Assembly (NCBI GenBank): GCA_905178155.1
Contig: CAJINV010000001.1
Location: forward strand, 3,543,723 to 3,607,722
DNA: 64,000 bases
Origin: Amoebophrya sp. A120
Lineage: Eukaryota > Sar > Dinophyceae > Syndiniales > Amoebophryaceae
Direction: 5' to 3'
Both the position numbers and the translations under genes were made by a program. How positions within the stretch are numbered: the stretch's first letter is position 1; every line of letters starts with the position of its first letter. Positions 22,244-32,514 of this stretch are shown piece by piece. The notes below the pieces were generated by a model. That model made no database searches. It was not told the DNA's origin and was given only the letters and a program-made list of their open reading frames with translations.

Positions 22244-23117
22244 CAGTGTTGACCGTGTTCACGTGGTGGTACGGCTTTTGCTGTTAATAGCTGCAGACGA
22301 GATCGAGAAGAGAGCTCTCATGTTGTCAGGGCCAGATAATGAACATGAACTGTTGATGTGGACTTGGAATGTTTGCGAGCGAATGAGCCCATTAAAGAGA
22401 CGGCTGTCCTCGGTGGACAGAAGAGCTTCGACGGAAAAGAGTCATACTTTTTTGGTGTCCGTGTTTCATGTCAAATGACCCAGGAGAAGATCGAGCTTCA
22501 TTTGAGTTGATATACTTGTGTTCACCACCAGGATTGGAAAACTTCGGTTCTTCGTGATCGGTCTAGCAGAAGTAGGAACGTGTACATGATTGGGGAACTA
22601 AGAAGTACTGGCTCGACAGGGAAAAAAGTACATCGGTGTCTTTATTTCTGTTGCAACGAGCAGATTGAAGATTATGATTAAGGTCAAGTTCATGATAGAA
22701 GATCGGGCGCTTTGATCGCCGGGCCTGAAACCCGAGCGCACGAATCGCAATCGCGTAGGTGATGTCGTTGTTGCCTTTCATCTTTTAAGTTGTGTCTTCA
22801 AAATCTATCTTCGACCGTTCTAGTACCTGGCTATAATTCTGTGTTTATTTTTGGCAGGACTTGAAGCAACGGCAACGCCCAAGAGACGTCGTTCCCCTGG
22901 TAGCAGATAGGCAATTGACAGTCATTGCAGCTATTGCTATTAGTGCTTGACTCGCTCGGTATTCAGGAAGGCGAAGGAGAGGTCGCACAACGACATAATA
23001 ATTCAGTAGATCGAAGATCTCGCGGCTGCATAGCAGGATCGATTTTTACTTTGCCGAGTGTACAAATACACACACAGGATCGGGTTCTTCTTGAGAAGGT
23101 TTCAGATGTTTTCTTAA
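22244..23117. other. intergenic, no gene seen
   Basis: About 870 bp with no supported gene. Short frames on both strands have no domain-like content. It should contain the promoter of the acyltransferase gene. Confidence 0.45.
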
Positions 23118-25354
23118 ATGCCCGACAGGGCTTCCATAATGCCCGAGGACGAAGAGAACAACCCTGTAGTTGTAACTGCATCGGCGGAGCAAGGCGCAGG
23201 AGGCCTCTCACAATCGGAAATGGCGGAACAGGTGACCCCGGAGAAGCCCAAAGACGCAGGAGCCTCGACTTCCGCCCCGCCCGAGGATGCGGACCAAGCG
23301 CCGACGCCGCCGCGCCTGTATTGGCTGGATTGGTGCCGCACCCAGAGCGTGTGGAACGTGGTATGCGGCCATGTGTGGTGGACGATAAGTGACGAGACGG
23401 AGTTCGCGCAGAGTCAAAACGAGACGTACCGGTTTGCGGATTTGGGAAACAACAAGATTCCGAAGCCCGGCAAGGTGTTGACAAACAAGGTCACCGACCG
23501 GGTGTGGAAGAACAACGTGATGTTTAGCAATGTGTATATGACGTACACGAACAACGGGAGCGTCGCGCTCACCGAGTCCATGGCCCGCCAGCGCGAAAAC
23601 AGCAACATGTGGGAGTACGTCGTGGAGCAGGGCACGCTGCACACCATCCCGCTCTTTTTCCTACTGTCCGGCTACATCAGTGCGGCGGTTTCCGGGTTCA
23701 AGGGGCGGAACACAGTCGCTCCGGTCCTGGATCAGTACCTCGACAAAACGCCGGATAGTACCACAGGAGGAGCAGAATTTCCGAAACTCGAGAAGTACGT
23801 GGAAAAGCTGAGTTCGAAGGTGGGCGAAGACGCCTTCCACCACTTTTGCGCCCGCCGGTTCAAGCGGTTGATACTTCCGTTTATTTTCGGGTCCGTGTGC
23901 AGCGTGATCCCCCGGTCTCTGATGCGAGACGAATTCGGGGCGCTCACTGTGATCGAGTCAGAAATGTGGTTCTTGTACGCGCTCTGGGGCTTCGCGTGCG
24001 CCAACTACGCCTGGGGCCAGTACGCGCACTACTACAAGGCGTTATTCGAAATGGACTACGTGAAAGCCGGACAGAGGTGCATACTGGGCGAGGGTACTTG
24101 ATTTTTGAAACCGCAACGTGAATTTGTTCCATTTTTTTTGCAACACTCTCCATGCTGGATCAGAGTTGTTCCAAAGGCTATTTTTGAGAACTTTGATGTT
24201 CATAGAGCAGGTGGCTATGGAAAAAGAAATAAAAACCTAATTATGCATTGCAGTTGCCGCTCCGGCCTCCGATGCTTTCAAAGAGCAGCGTGGAATGGTG
24301 CAAAAGTGGTGCTTGATCTACGGCGTCGTGGCGCAGCTGGTGAACTGGGTGATTCCGGTGGTCGCAAACGTGGTCTTTAATTCGGACGGCATGAAGACCT
24401 GGTGGTGGTTGACGCTGGGCGTCACCTGCCTGATAACCATGGTCCTGCAGTTCTTTGCGCTCTTCATGCTTTCCGGATCGCAGAAGGGTATGCACCTGCT
24501 CGCGACGCAGTGCGTCGTGCTGTTTTCCATCGTGATGTTTATCCCGATGACCTTCGTGCTGGCGGCACCGCGCCTGAAGGAAGACGCCGAGTCGGACTTT
24601 TTGAGCGTGAACATGTGGTTCGTCATGATGCTGTTTGAGATGCTGTACATGTTCGGCTACTTCCTCGCCCTCTTCCAGTCGCACCTGTCCCACGTGCGGC
24701 GAATGCTGCTGCCGAACCACACCTTTGGCGTCGTTATCCTGCTTTTGTCGGCCATATGGCCGGTCGCCACCTTCTGGGGGGCGCGGTCGGCACGACGGGT
24801 CGGGCCGTTTCTGACCTTCTACGACGACCAACAAAGACTCCTTGGACTGCTCAGGAGCTGGCTCTGGATGGCCGTGCTCGCAGGTAAGTAGTTAATATGC
24901 TGGTTAGGTGGAAGGATAAGTTTGTTGCATTGATCTGTTTCGGTTACCATCTGTGAATGCTTTTTTCCAGTGATTTTAGTCTTTCTTTCGCCGTAGTTCG
25001 TTGTGGAATAGTGATATACGCATGGGTCATGTGGTCGTGATTGCGCGGCAAATTTAGCGGACCGAAAATATCCAAAACAAAACAAAACGACCAGCCTTCG
25101 CCTACTATTTCGCAAACGGGACGGTGACACCTGCGGTCCACAAACACATCACGCAGAGTGCAATGGTGGTGTACGTTTTTCACCGGTTCGCTGAGGAGCT
25201 GTGGTTGCGGGCCCTGCTGGAAAAGGACAGCAATCGGGACGAGATTGCCGCTAGCACGATAGTGCTGGTGCTGCTCAGCTGCATGGGGTTATACGCGATC
25301 TTACAATCCAATTGGGTCACCCGACTGATGTTCGGATTAACCAAAATCGCCTAG
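23118..25354 (+). CDS. membrane acyltransferase-3 family protein (3 exons)
   Basis: Model: join 23118-24093, 24254-24881, 25095-25354; both introns are GT-AG. After about 70 polar residues comes YWLDWCRTQSVWNVVCGHVWW, the typical first helix of acyltransferase-3 proteins with an Asp near the start and a conserved His (GH). Next is IPLFFLLSGYISAAVSGF, matching the family PLFFxLSG signature, then a basic ARRFKRLILPF segment and about eight more hydrophobic helices through the C terminus. Members (OafA/NRF-6 type) are multi-pass enzymes that move acyl groups from the cytosolic to the lumenal or outer face, onto sugars or lipids. The substrate here cannot be told. An in-frame ATG at 23139 is an alternative start. 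Confidence 0.7.
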
Positions 25355-26059
25355 AGGGTTGCATTTCCTGTCTCTCGGTGATTTGCCCCTGGAGAACTGT
25401 CTCTACTAAAAACCTGCAAAGGTTTTTACGAGCGTTTTTTACAACATTATGCGCACTCGTTTTCCACACTACACTACTTATTACAACATTATCGCTTTAT
25501 TTTGTGGAGAAGTTTGAGTGTCACATCGATAAACAGATAATTTTGCTAGTTCATCCTACCCCCGCTCCACAGCGAGCTCCTTGTGTATTAAAGGTAAAGA
25601 CTCATGATCTCGACGCAGACTCTCATTGTAAAGATGGGTAGACTTCTGCCAACCACTTTATGTGACCGCTTGGTCAACATCCCATCTGCCGCACGGATTT
25701 CTAAATGACTCCCCATCCTGTATTTGGCTGTACTGTGCTACTGCCCCGCATCAGACGCAAAAATTGTTCGTGCATCTTCGGGAGGTATTCCCTTATACCC
25801 GTGGGCTTTGATGTCCGTGTTCGAGCCGGTGCAAAATGCCATTTGCAGGAGCTTTCGTTTTGTATAGTAAAGCAAAACAAGGAAAACTTTGATACTCGGC
25901 TTTGGATTTCTTTCGTTAGACAGGTTTCTTGGCTCGCTACAGGAAGAGGAGACGAGTCAGCGATATTACCAGCATCAATTTTGCCGCGGCCTAGGCGTAA
26001 GGCATCGGAGATTGTTTTTTTCCGAAGACAAAACTAACGTGTCTTCAGTCGCCGAAATT
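25355..26059. other. intergenic, no gene seen
   Basis: Spacer between two + strand genes. The reading frame of the next gene is open back to 25889, but that part lacks a signal-peptide-like start and is better read as 5' UTR. Confidence 0.45.
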
Positions 26060-29000
26060 ATGGAAAGTCGGCGACGATTGCTTCGGTGCAGCAGCACATT
26101 TACCTCGGTCCACATGTGGCAGCTCTCGTGCAGCTTGCGGTTCGTGGGAAAAAAACTTCGCATCATCTGTACTCTTTCTCACCTCCTGCTCCTCTGTCTG
26201 CTGTTTCTTCTCCATGCGGGTGAAGCTGCAGAAGGTAAAAAACCAAGCGCCGAAATAAAATACGGAAATGTGAAGCAGGTGTACGTGGTGATGAGCAGCC
26301 ATTTTGACGAGGGGTACACCGATTTTGCCGTGCCGGTTCTGAACCGGTACTTTCAAGAGTTTTTTCCCGCTGCGGTGAAAACGGTGGAGTTGCTGAAAAA
26401 ACGACACCCGAAAACGGAACACACTCGCAACCCACCACGGTTGGTCTACACCTTGGACGGACCTTGGCTCGCTAGCATGTACCTGCAGGACTGTGCCTTT
26501 TTGCAGAAAAAGGGCGTCATTCCGGGTTTAAGTTGTCCGACGGAAGCAGAGCAGTACCAGTTTCGCCAAGCGTTAAAAGACGGCGACATAGCCCTCACGG
26601 CTAGTCCCTTCAACGCGCAAGTGGAACATGGGAGCGGTTTTCTGTTCAGGTACGGATTAGAGCTCGTGCGGGGCTTGGCCGGTGAAGTCGGAATATCGCG
26701 CAGTCGTGGGCGCGTCACTTTCAGTCAGCGCGACGTGCCCTTCACGACCGTTGCTGCGCTGCCGATACTGCGCGAGTACGGTGTTCGTTTGGTCAGCATC
26801 GGCGAGAATATTTTTTCTTCGGTCCCGAAAATTCCGGCGCCAATTTTTCTCTGGAGAGAAAGGGAGCAGACGAAGAAATTACACGGCGGAGTGAAAGCTG
26901 AACAGGCTGGCCAAAAAAAATCCGACACGGACGAGAATGAGCAGGGATTCGTGACTATTTGGAACCGAAATTATGGGAACTTCGAGCTTCTTCCCTCCGG
27001 CAAATGGGAGTTCACGAGCGAGCCCTTCCTTCTGGCTGACACCGCCTTGGTGATCGCCTTCAAGAACGATAATCAAGGCCCTTTCAATGCGACCGAAGTG
27101 GAGCAAATTTTCGGTGCGTTACAAATCTTCTTCCCGACCGCAGCACGCCTGGAAAACGGGATCGTTTCGACCAGTTACGACACTTTTGCGGAAAAGATTT
27201 GGCCGCGCCGGCACTCGCTTCCCGTAGTTTCGCGAGAAATCGGGGACATCTGGCTTTATGGCGTGCAAAGTGACTTCTTGAAGTCTGCCAGCACACGAAT
27301 CGTGATGCGCGAGGCTGAGAAGTTCATTTGCGGGAAGACCTCGCAAACAACTTCTACAGAAACACAACCAGGTCTAGAATTCGATGACGACGGGGGCGAG
27401 GCAAAGTCGAAACACGACACCACGTCCTGTTTTGACCATTTCTATTTCAGTAAAAGAGTCGCCGACCTGCAAAAAAACGACCCCGCGCTCTGGCATTTCA
27501 TGCGGCTCTTCATTGGCAGCACCGAGCACACCTGGGGGCTAGCAGGTAACGCCCGGGTTGAGGCAGCGAACAAAACAAACTTGTGGAGCAATGCGGGTTT
27601 TGATAACGACCGGAAAAGCAACAAGACCTCTGTCTTCAACGAAGTGGACGCCGCCTACCTAGAACAGCGAAACTTGCACTTGTTCTGGCCGTTGCTGCGC
27701 ATTTTGAAACGGGACGCGCATCCACTGGGGGATATCCTTCTAGAGCGCCTACGAGCTGAGCTTGGGCTCTCCCTGGACGAAGATCTTCACGTCGGAAAAG
27801 GGGAAAGAACAAAGAGAACCGAAGACGCCAGCCAGCTTGGCGGGCCGTCAGGGGAACCACGCGCGAAGATGCTGCCGCCCGCAAAGGACATCTTGTTACG
27901 CGCGGACCTCAACGCGCATTTTTGGTCAGAAGTCACAGTTTCCACCCAATCTGGTGAACTACTACCCGCAGCCTTCTCGGTGTTGATTCCAGAAAGCGAA
28001 TTGTTAGCATCCGGCCACCTCGTACTTCGAAAAAACTTCAAAAAGACTTCAAAGATGAGTTCAGTGCGAGTTCAATACGAACGCCGACAAAATCCTATAT
28101 TTATCATAAAGTCACTTGACCTGTTGCAAAATCGAAGAGAGCCAGCGTTTCTGTCGAAAGTCAGCTGACTTTGCGTGGAGTTTGCAATAACTCAAATGAC
28201 TTTTTGCGGAATTTGCACCAAAAAAAGTCAATTGACTTTGTGCTAATTTCAAGAAAAGCCAAATGCCTTTTCCTGAATTCGGCTCATTTCACAGACAGGC
28301 AGCAAAAGTTTGAAGAATGTGCCCAATTTTTTTGCAGAAGTCAGTTGACTTTTCTGGGAATTAGCATAAAGTCAATTGACTTTTTTTGATGCAAATTCCG
28401 CACAAAGTCATTTGACCTTGCCTGGAAGTTGTCAAAAGTCAGGCGACCTGTGCCCTTTTTGAAGTCAACGGATTTGGGCAAATTATTGAACTCGGATTAA
28501 ACTCGTAATGAGCTCGCTTTTGAACTCGTGCTCCGGTCTTTTTGAAAACTCTAAAAGTACGAGGTGGTCCCGTGCTAAGAATTGCTGGTCTGTTTTGATT
28601 ACCACGGCGCGTTGCGCGGGGTGTTTCAACATCGGGCAACATCGACTGGACGACAGACAAGTACAGAAGGAAGCAAACAATACGAGCCAAAAATCTGCAC
28701 GAATTGTCCACCCGAACTTGAGCCGGGGTACAAAATTGGGCAATATGTTTACCAAGCGTTGAGTGCGGCAAACATGACACAGTTTGTCGAGGAATTCGGG
28801 ACCACCGACGCTTTTGATTTCAGCAAGCCCGGGCTAAAGAAGCATCAAGCAAATTACACAGAGTACTTGCCGCGCGTGCGGGAAGTGATTGTTTCCATCG
28901 ACAGAGGCGGGAGGGGTAGCACGAGCAAGGAAGCAGAAGACGAAAGTGGTGAAGAGGAAAATTATGGGACATCGACCACAAGAAAAAAGAATTCCATCAC

Positions 29001-29880
29001 GCTTGTTTTGGACTGGGCGGTCGACTGCAAGTTGACAATGTCACGACATTGTCTCAGAAGCGACGCGCCTCTTCCATTCGAGGAATACGGGGCGCCTCAG
29101 CAAGTCGTGACGCGTTTCGCAATTTCAATTCCTGAAAGGTTTGACAAGAAAGCGGATACGGCTGCGGAAAAAGCGCACATCAAACAAGACACGGCTGCCG
29201 AGATTAAGCTGGATGTGCTTCTGCAAGACAAAAGACCGACCCGCCTTCCCGAGGTTTCCTGGATTCTGTTCTCTGCGGGGGTTCCTACAGTGCAACAACA
29301 TGGTGCAAGCACATCACGCTGCCGGGGCCGAAAGTTAGGCCGCTACGTGGACCTGTGTGAAGGTGGAGCTGACGACAGTACTATTCCAGGCTCTTTTGCT
29401 CTTGCAAGTCCGCACCAGCACGGAGTTTACAGCGAAAGGCCAGAGAAACATCCCGCGATCGTCTGTGAAAGGACGACCGTAGAGCAGGCCGCCAGTTCTG
29501 ACACGACCTCCGCAAAAGTTAATAGCTACCACGCACTCGGCGTGTCTCCACTGCACACAACACTTGTAGTGTTGTGGGACAAGAAGAAGGAAACGGCATT
29601 ACTTCCGCCCGCTTTCCCGACCCCGTATAATCCACCCGAATGCTCGCCACGATTCGGCTTTGTCATTCACGACAATTTGTGGAACACAAATTATCCAGCC
29701 TGGTACCCGATCGGCGGCCCTTTTCGCGCAGATGAAAAAAGAGACCAAAACCTCCGCGCATCCTGGCAAATTTCAACGCAAATAATCCACGAGGCGGTCG
29801 GGGAAGATGCAGCAGTTCCTGCGGAACGAAAGCTGCTGCCCGACGGTAATATGGCGGACACCACGGCGGTCTTTGTGTAA
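26060..29880 (+). CDS. DUF5054 / GH38-like secretory protein, interrupted by an introner
   Basis: Preferred model: join 26060-28003, 28585-29880; 1,079 residues. The ATG at 26060 is chosen because it gives a signal peptide (HLLLLCLLFLLHAGEAAEG near residues 37-57). DUF5054 proteins have an alpha-mannosidase-like (GH38) N-terminal fold. Seen here: SSHFDEGYTDFA near residue 80, RLVYTLDGPWLA, SPFNAQVEHG, EHTWGLAGNA near 488, LLVCFDYHGALRG across the exon join, YVYQALSAANMTQF, SPHQHGVYSE near 916, and IHDNLWNTNYPAWYPIGG near 1014, all typical of the family in the right order. Catalytic activity is not established for the family. The two exons are in different frames; joining them at the GAATTG duplication flanking the 575-bp element restores one frame. 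A GT-AG alternative (donor 28059, acceptor ending 28579) is also in frame but keeps about 18 element-encoded residues. Confidence 0.85.
28004..28578 (+). mobile_element. introner element with TIRs and 6-bp TSD, 575 bp
   Basis: The element starts TTAGCA and ends TGCTAA. Its ends are long imperfect inverted repeats of about 70 bp; both arms contain CACCTCGTACTT and TTCAAAAAGAC in mirror order (left arm about 28004-28075, right arm about 28507-28578). It is flanked by GAATTG at 27998-28003 and 28579-28584. In both copies GAA TTG is a codon pair in the host gene's frame, so removing the element plus one copy (581 nt) joins the two halves of the DUF5054 protein. No transposase ORF is present. The interior holds a palindrome cluster (next feature). 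Confidence 0.85.
28108..28448. repeat. cluster of about nine degenerate 16-bp palindromes
   Basis: Copies of a palindrome near AAAGTCAATTGACTTT occur at about 28108-28122, 28157-28172, 28191-28204 (half), 28225-28240, 28256-28271 (degenerate), 28338-28353, 28368-28385, 28404-28418 and 28436-28448, mostly 30-36 bp apart. The two central bases vary (AT, GC, GT, CT, TT) while the GTCA and TGAC arms are kept. All lie inside the introner at 28004-28578. Confidence 0.85.
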
Positions 29881-30584
29881 GGGATATACTGAGATTAACT
29901 TTAACATCGCCAAAAGCATTTCGCGATTTTTCGTTCCATCTACAAATAAAAGTTTCGTTTCGGACGGATCCTATTATGTTTCCAATGGCGTTGTACAGCA
30001 TCGAGTTACAGGGTTGCGGACCTACAGGGCATTTTCTCTGCCTTCCAGCGTGCGTTTGAGTTAGCACGTATCATGGACATTGTTCCCCACTGATTATAGT
30101 TCTTGAGTATACGAGTGCAAGATGTTCTTGAGGGACACCAAAACATGTCAGTGCGGATTTTTAGCTGAGAATGAGTTTTGTGAGAGTTGTCGTTCAAATC
30201 TATCTCGTCGGAAAGTAGAGAGAACGACACAAACGGAAAAATAAGCGGGCTTACCTCATCAACGTGTCACGTTTCCTTTGTCTATACTAGACTTGCACTC
30301 TCAAGCTACTAGAACTTTAACCACTGGCTCCTTACTGCAAGAAGCAAACCAAAAGTTCAGATCGTGCCTGCAAAAATGTCTTTCTTCAATTGCCGGATTT
30401 GCACCGGTTCGCTTTGGGGAGAGCCGATCAAGCAGCCAGAGCCGAAACCGCGAGCGGATTTGAACAAGGCAGCAAAAAAGCCCGGAAAAGCAAGTATAGG
30501 TCGCATGGTGTGACAAAGATTTAGTTTGTTTTTGATGTAGAGTTGGGCATCGTTTGCACGCAGGCATGAATTGGATCGCCGGTT
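29881..30584. other. intergenic, with a possible upstream exon at 30376
   Basis: Mostly spacer. A 48-codon frame begins at the ATG at 30376 (MSFFNCRICTGSLWGEPIKQ) and runs to a stop near 30519; it has a CxxC pair and protein-like composition and may be a first exon of the next gene. I found no donor in it whose phase fits the acceptor side, so it is not joined. Confidence 0.35.
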
Positions 30585-31677
30585 ATGGAGTGTTGCACAC
30601 AAATGTTCCACATCATTCTTACAGAATTCACAAAACGGGATGCGAACGAGATACAGGCAGATTTGGCGAAATGGATCGACTTCTTGCATCCGCGCGCGCT
30701 CTATCAAATGCAAAAATGTCTGGGTCTGGAAGAATGCAAGATTTGTCATGCATATTTCTCATGACCCATGATGCCTGTAATGCATGACCTAGCATCGCAG
30801 ACTTGTAGAGGGCTTCCTGATGCACCTTCCGCATGAGAAATGCCCTGCCCGTGTAGCACAAACTGCACCCCTCTTGCTGGTCATGTAATACAAATTTTTT
30901 TAGATTCCAAAAACAGCATGACAAGTTGCAATCTTCCAGACCCAGACATTTTTGCATTTGATACGCTCGACTTTTTCCCAGACCAGGAGGCTGTGAAGAA
31001 GGTAGGACTGCTGTATAGCAAGTTCGCATGAAGATGAAGCCGTGATAAAAAAAAAAAATGAATATGATAGACTCTTTATCAAGAATAAATCTTGGTCTTC
31101 AAGAAATTGCTGCAACAACTTTCAGGTTTTATCCGAAATCCTGAAGAACATCGACAAGAAGGATGATCCGATTTTGGGGAGCGACGAAAAATGCGTGATG
31201 TGGCACGGCGACTCGACGAAGGTTAACAACGACGGCGAGGAAAGCCAAGCAGTTGTGCGGATAGTCAAACCCGGTATCATTTTTTTGCGACGAGAGAGAA
31301 TGAAATTGAATCAATGCAACTTTCATGCGATAGAGGCTTACTGGTTGTGGTTTGCATGCTGCGTAGCGCACACACTTTCGTCCTTATTTGATTTCCTAGA
31401 GCACCAGACCGGCAAGCAAGGTTGTATCAAAAATTCGACAGGTGACACGCTCGAGAGTGTGACTTTCGTGAACCGCGTGCTGCCCTTCATCTTCGCGGAC
31501 GACGAGTCGTTTGAGGAGCTGATGCAATTGCCCAAGGAGCCCTTTGCCATGTGCTGCGGCAACCAGCTCTGCGTGAACATGTCCCACATCTCGTTCCAGA
31601 AGCGCCGCAACTCCAAGGTGGCCGAAGAAGCCGGAGAGCAGGGCGAGGGAACATCGTTCACCGCACAGGCGAAGTAG
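30585..31677 (+). CDS. putative HNH-like zinc-binding protein, interrupted by an introner
   Basis: Preferred model: join 30585-30701, 30969-31001, 31126-31273, 31400-31677; 576 nt, 191 residues. The best frame reads MFHIILTEFTKRDANEIQ near the start, then crosses the introner to DFFPDQEAVKK, then VLSEILKNIDKKDDPI, and ends with MCCGNQLCVNMSHISF. The CGN-x2-CVN-x2-H pattern resembles the second half of HNH-type nuclease zinc motifs (CxNPxCVNPxHL), and a CVMWHGDS segment upstream could supply the first half. DNA-binding or nuclease activity is only a suggestion. The start is uncertain: ATG at 30585, or an unjoined exon at 30376. Introns 31002-31125 and 31274-31399 are GT-AG. Confidence 0.55.
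30702..30963 (+). mobile_element. introner element with TIRs and 5-bp TSD, 262 bp
   Basis: The first 32 bases (beginning TATCAAATGCAAAAATG) are repeated exactly, reverse-complemented, at the other end (ending CATTTTTGCATTTGATA), and similarity extends to about 50 bp. The direct repeat CGCTC flanks it at 30697-30701 and 30964-30968. Removing the element plus one CGCTC (267 nt) joins PRAL to DFFPDQ in frame. A GT-AG pair lying inside the mirrored TIRs (donor 30718, acceptor ending 30939) would also keep the frame but leave 15 extra residues. No ORF of its own. Confidence 0.9.
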
Positions 31678-32514
31678 CTCGGCGAGGTAGTGCAGTTGTA
31701 AACCCGGAATTAGTTTTTTGTCATTGCCAGCCAAATAAGTTTTTCTTTTTTCTGAACTATCTGATTTTTTTGTTTCGCTTTTCTGAGTCTGCCTTTATAC
31801 GATGGATTCTTTCCGGCTTCGACCGATCCAGGTTGATACACTAAATGAGTTAAGAATTACAGTGCCTCCAGTTTCCTAGAACTTAAAATTATTTTCTCGA
31901 TGAAGTCGGCCACTTACTGTGTGTCAGTAGTCGCTTGACAGCTGTGCCTTCTTTTGCAGAGCCGCAACAGGCTTCCTTTTGTATTTGATTCTTGTGACAG
32001 CGGAGGCGGACATCAAGTTAGACTTAGAGCATCGCTATTTCAATATTTTGTACTTTTGCGACGTCTATACCTTTTTGCAAAGTATTAGATATGACATCTG
32101 ACGAGCAGAGCGAAATCGTTTCTGGCGCGCGATTCTCTTGCGAATAGTTTTCAGAGCTGCTTTCTTGTAGGGAATTGATACTAAATCGCTCGATTTATTT
32201 CCAGGGTTGAAATAAAAAACACTGAGCCGGAACTTAAGAACTTCTTCGGGCACATAATAGTCCGATATTTTGAGAGCTTCTTTTGAAACCAAAAAACATC
32301 AATGTCACTGATCTCCGCGGGAATTGCCGGCCTTTGTGTTGTTCGTCTGTAGTTTGTTATAGGTCGCAAAGAACCACGACTGTGGTCTCAGGCGTAAGGA
32401 CAGCAGGTTTCATCAAGACGAGAGCGAAAGACAACTCAAGGCGGTGGTATACTGTGCAGATGATATGCAGTTAGTGCTAGAGATGGTACCTCTACCGTGC
32501 AACAAGGACGTGAT
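31678..32514. other. intergenic, no gene seen
   Basis: AT-rich spacer, over 800 bp, with only short chance frames on both strands. No repeat or RNA gene recognised. Confidence 0.5.

Noticed and set aside
28108-28448. CRISPR-like regular array
   Set aside because: The repeats are degenerate palindromes with related, not unique, spacers, inside a eukaryotic intron.
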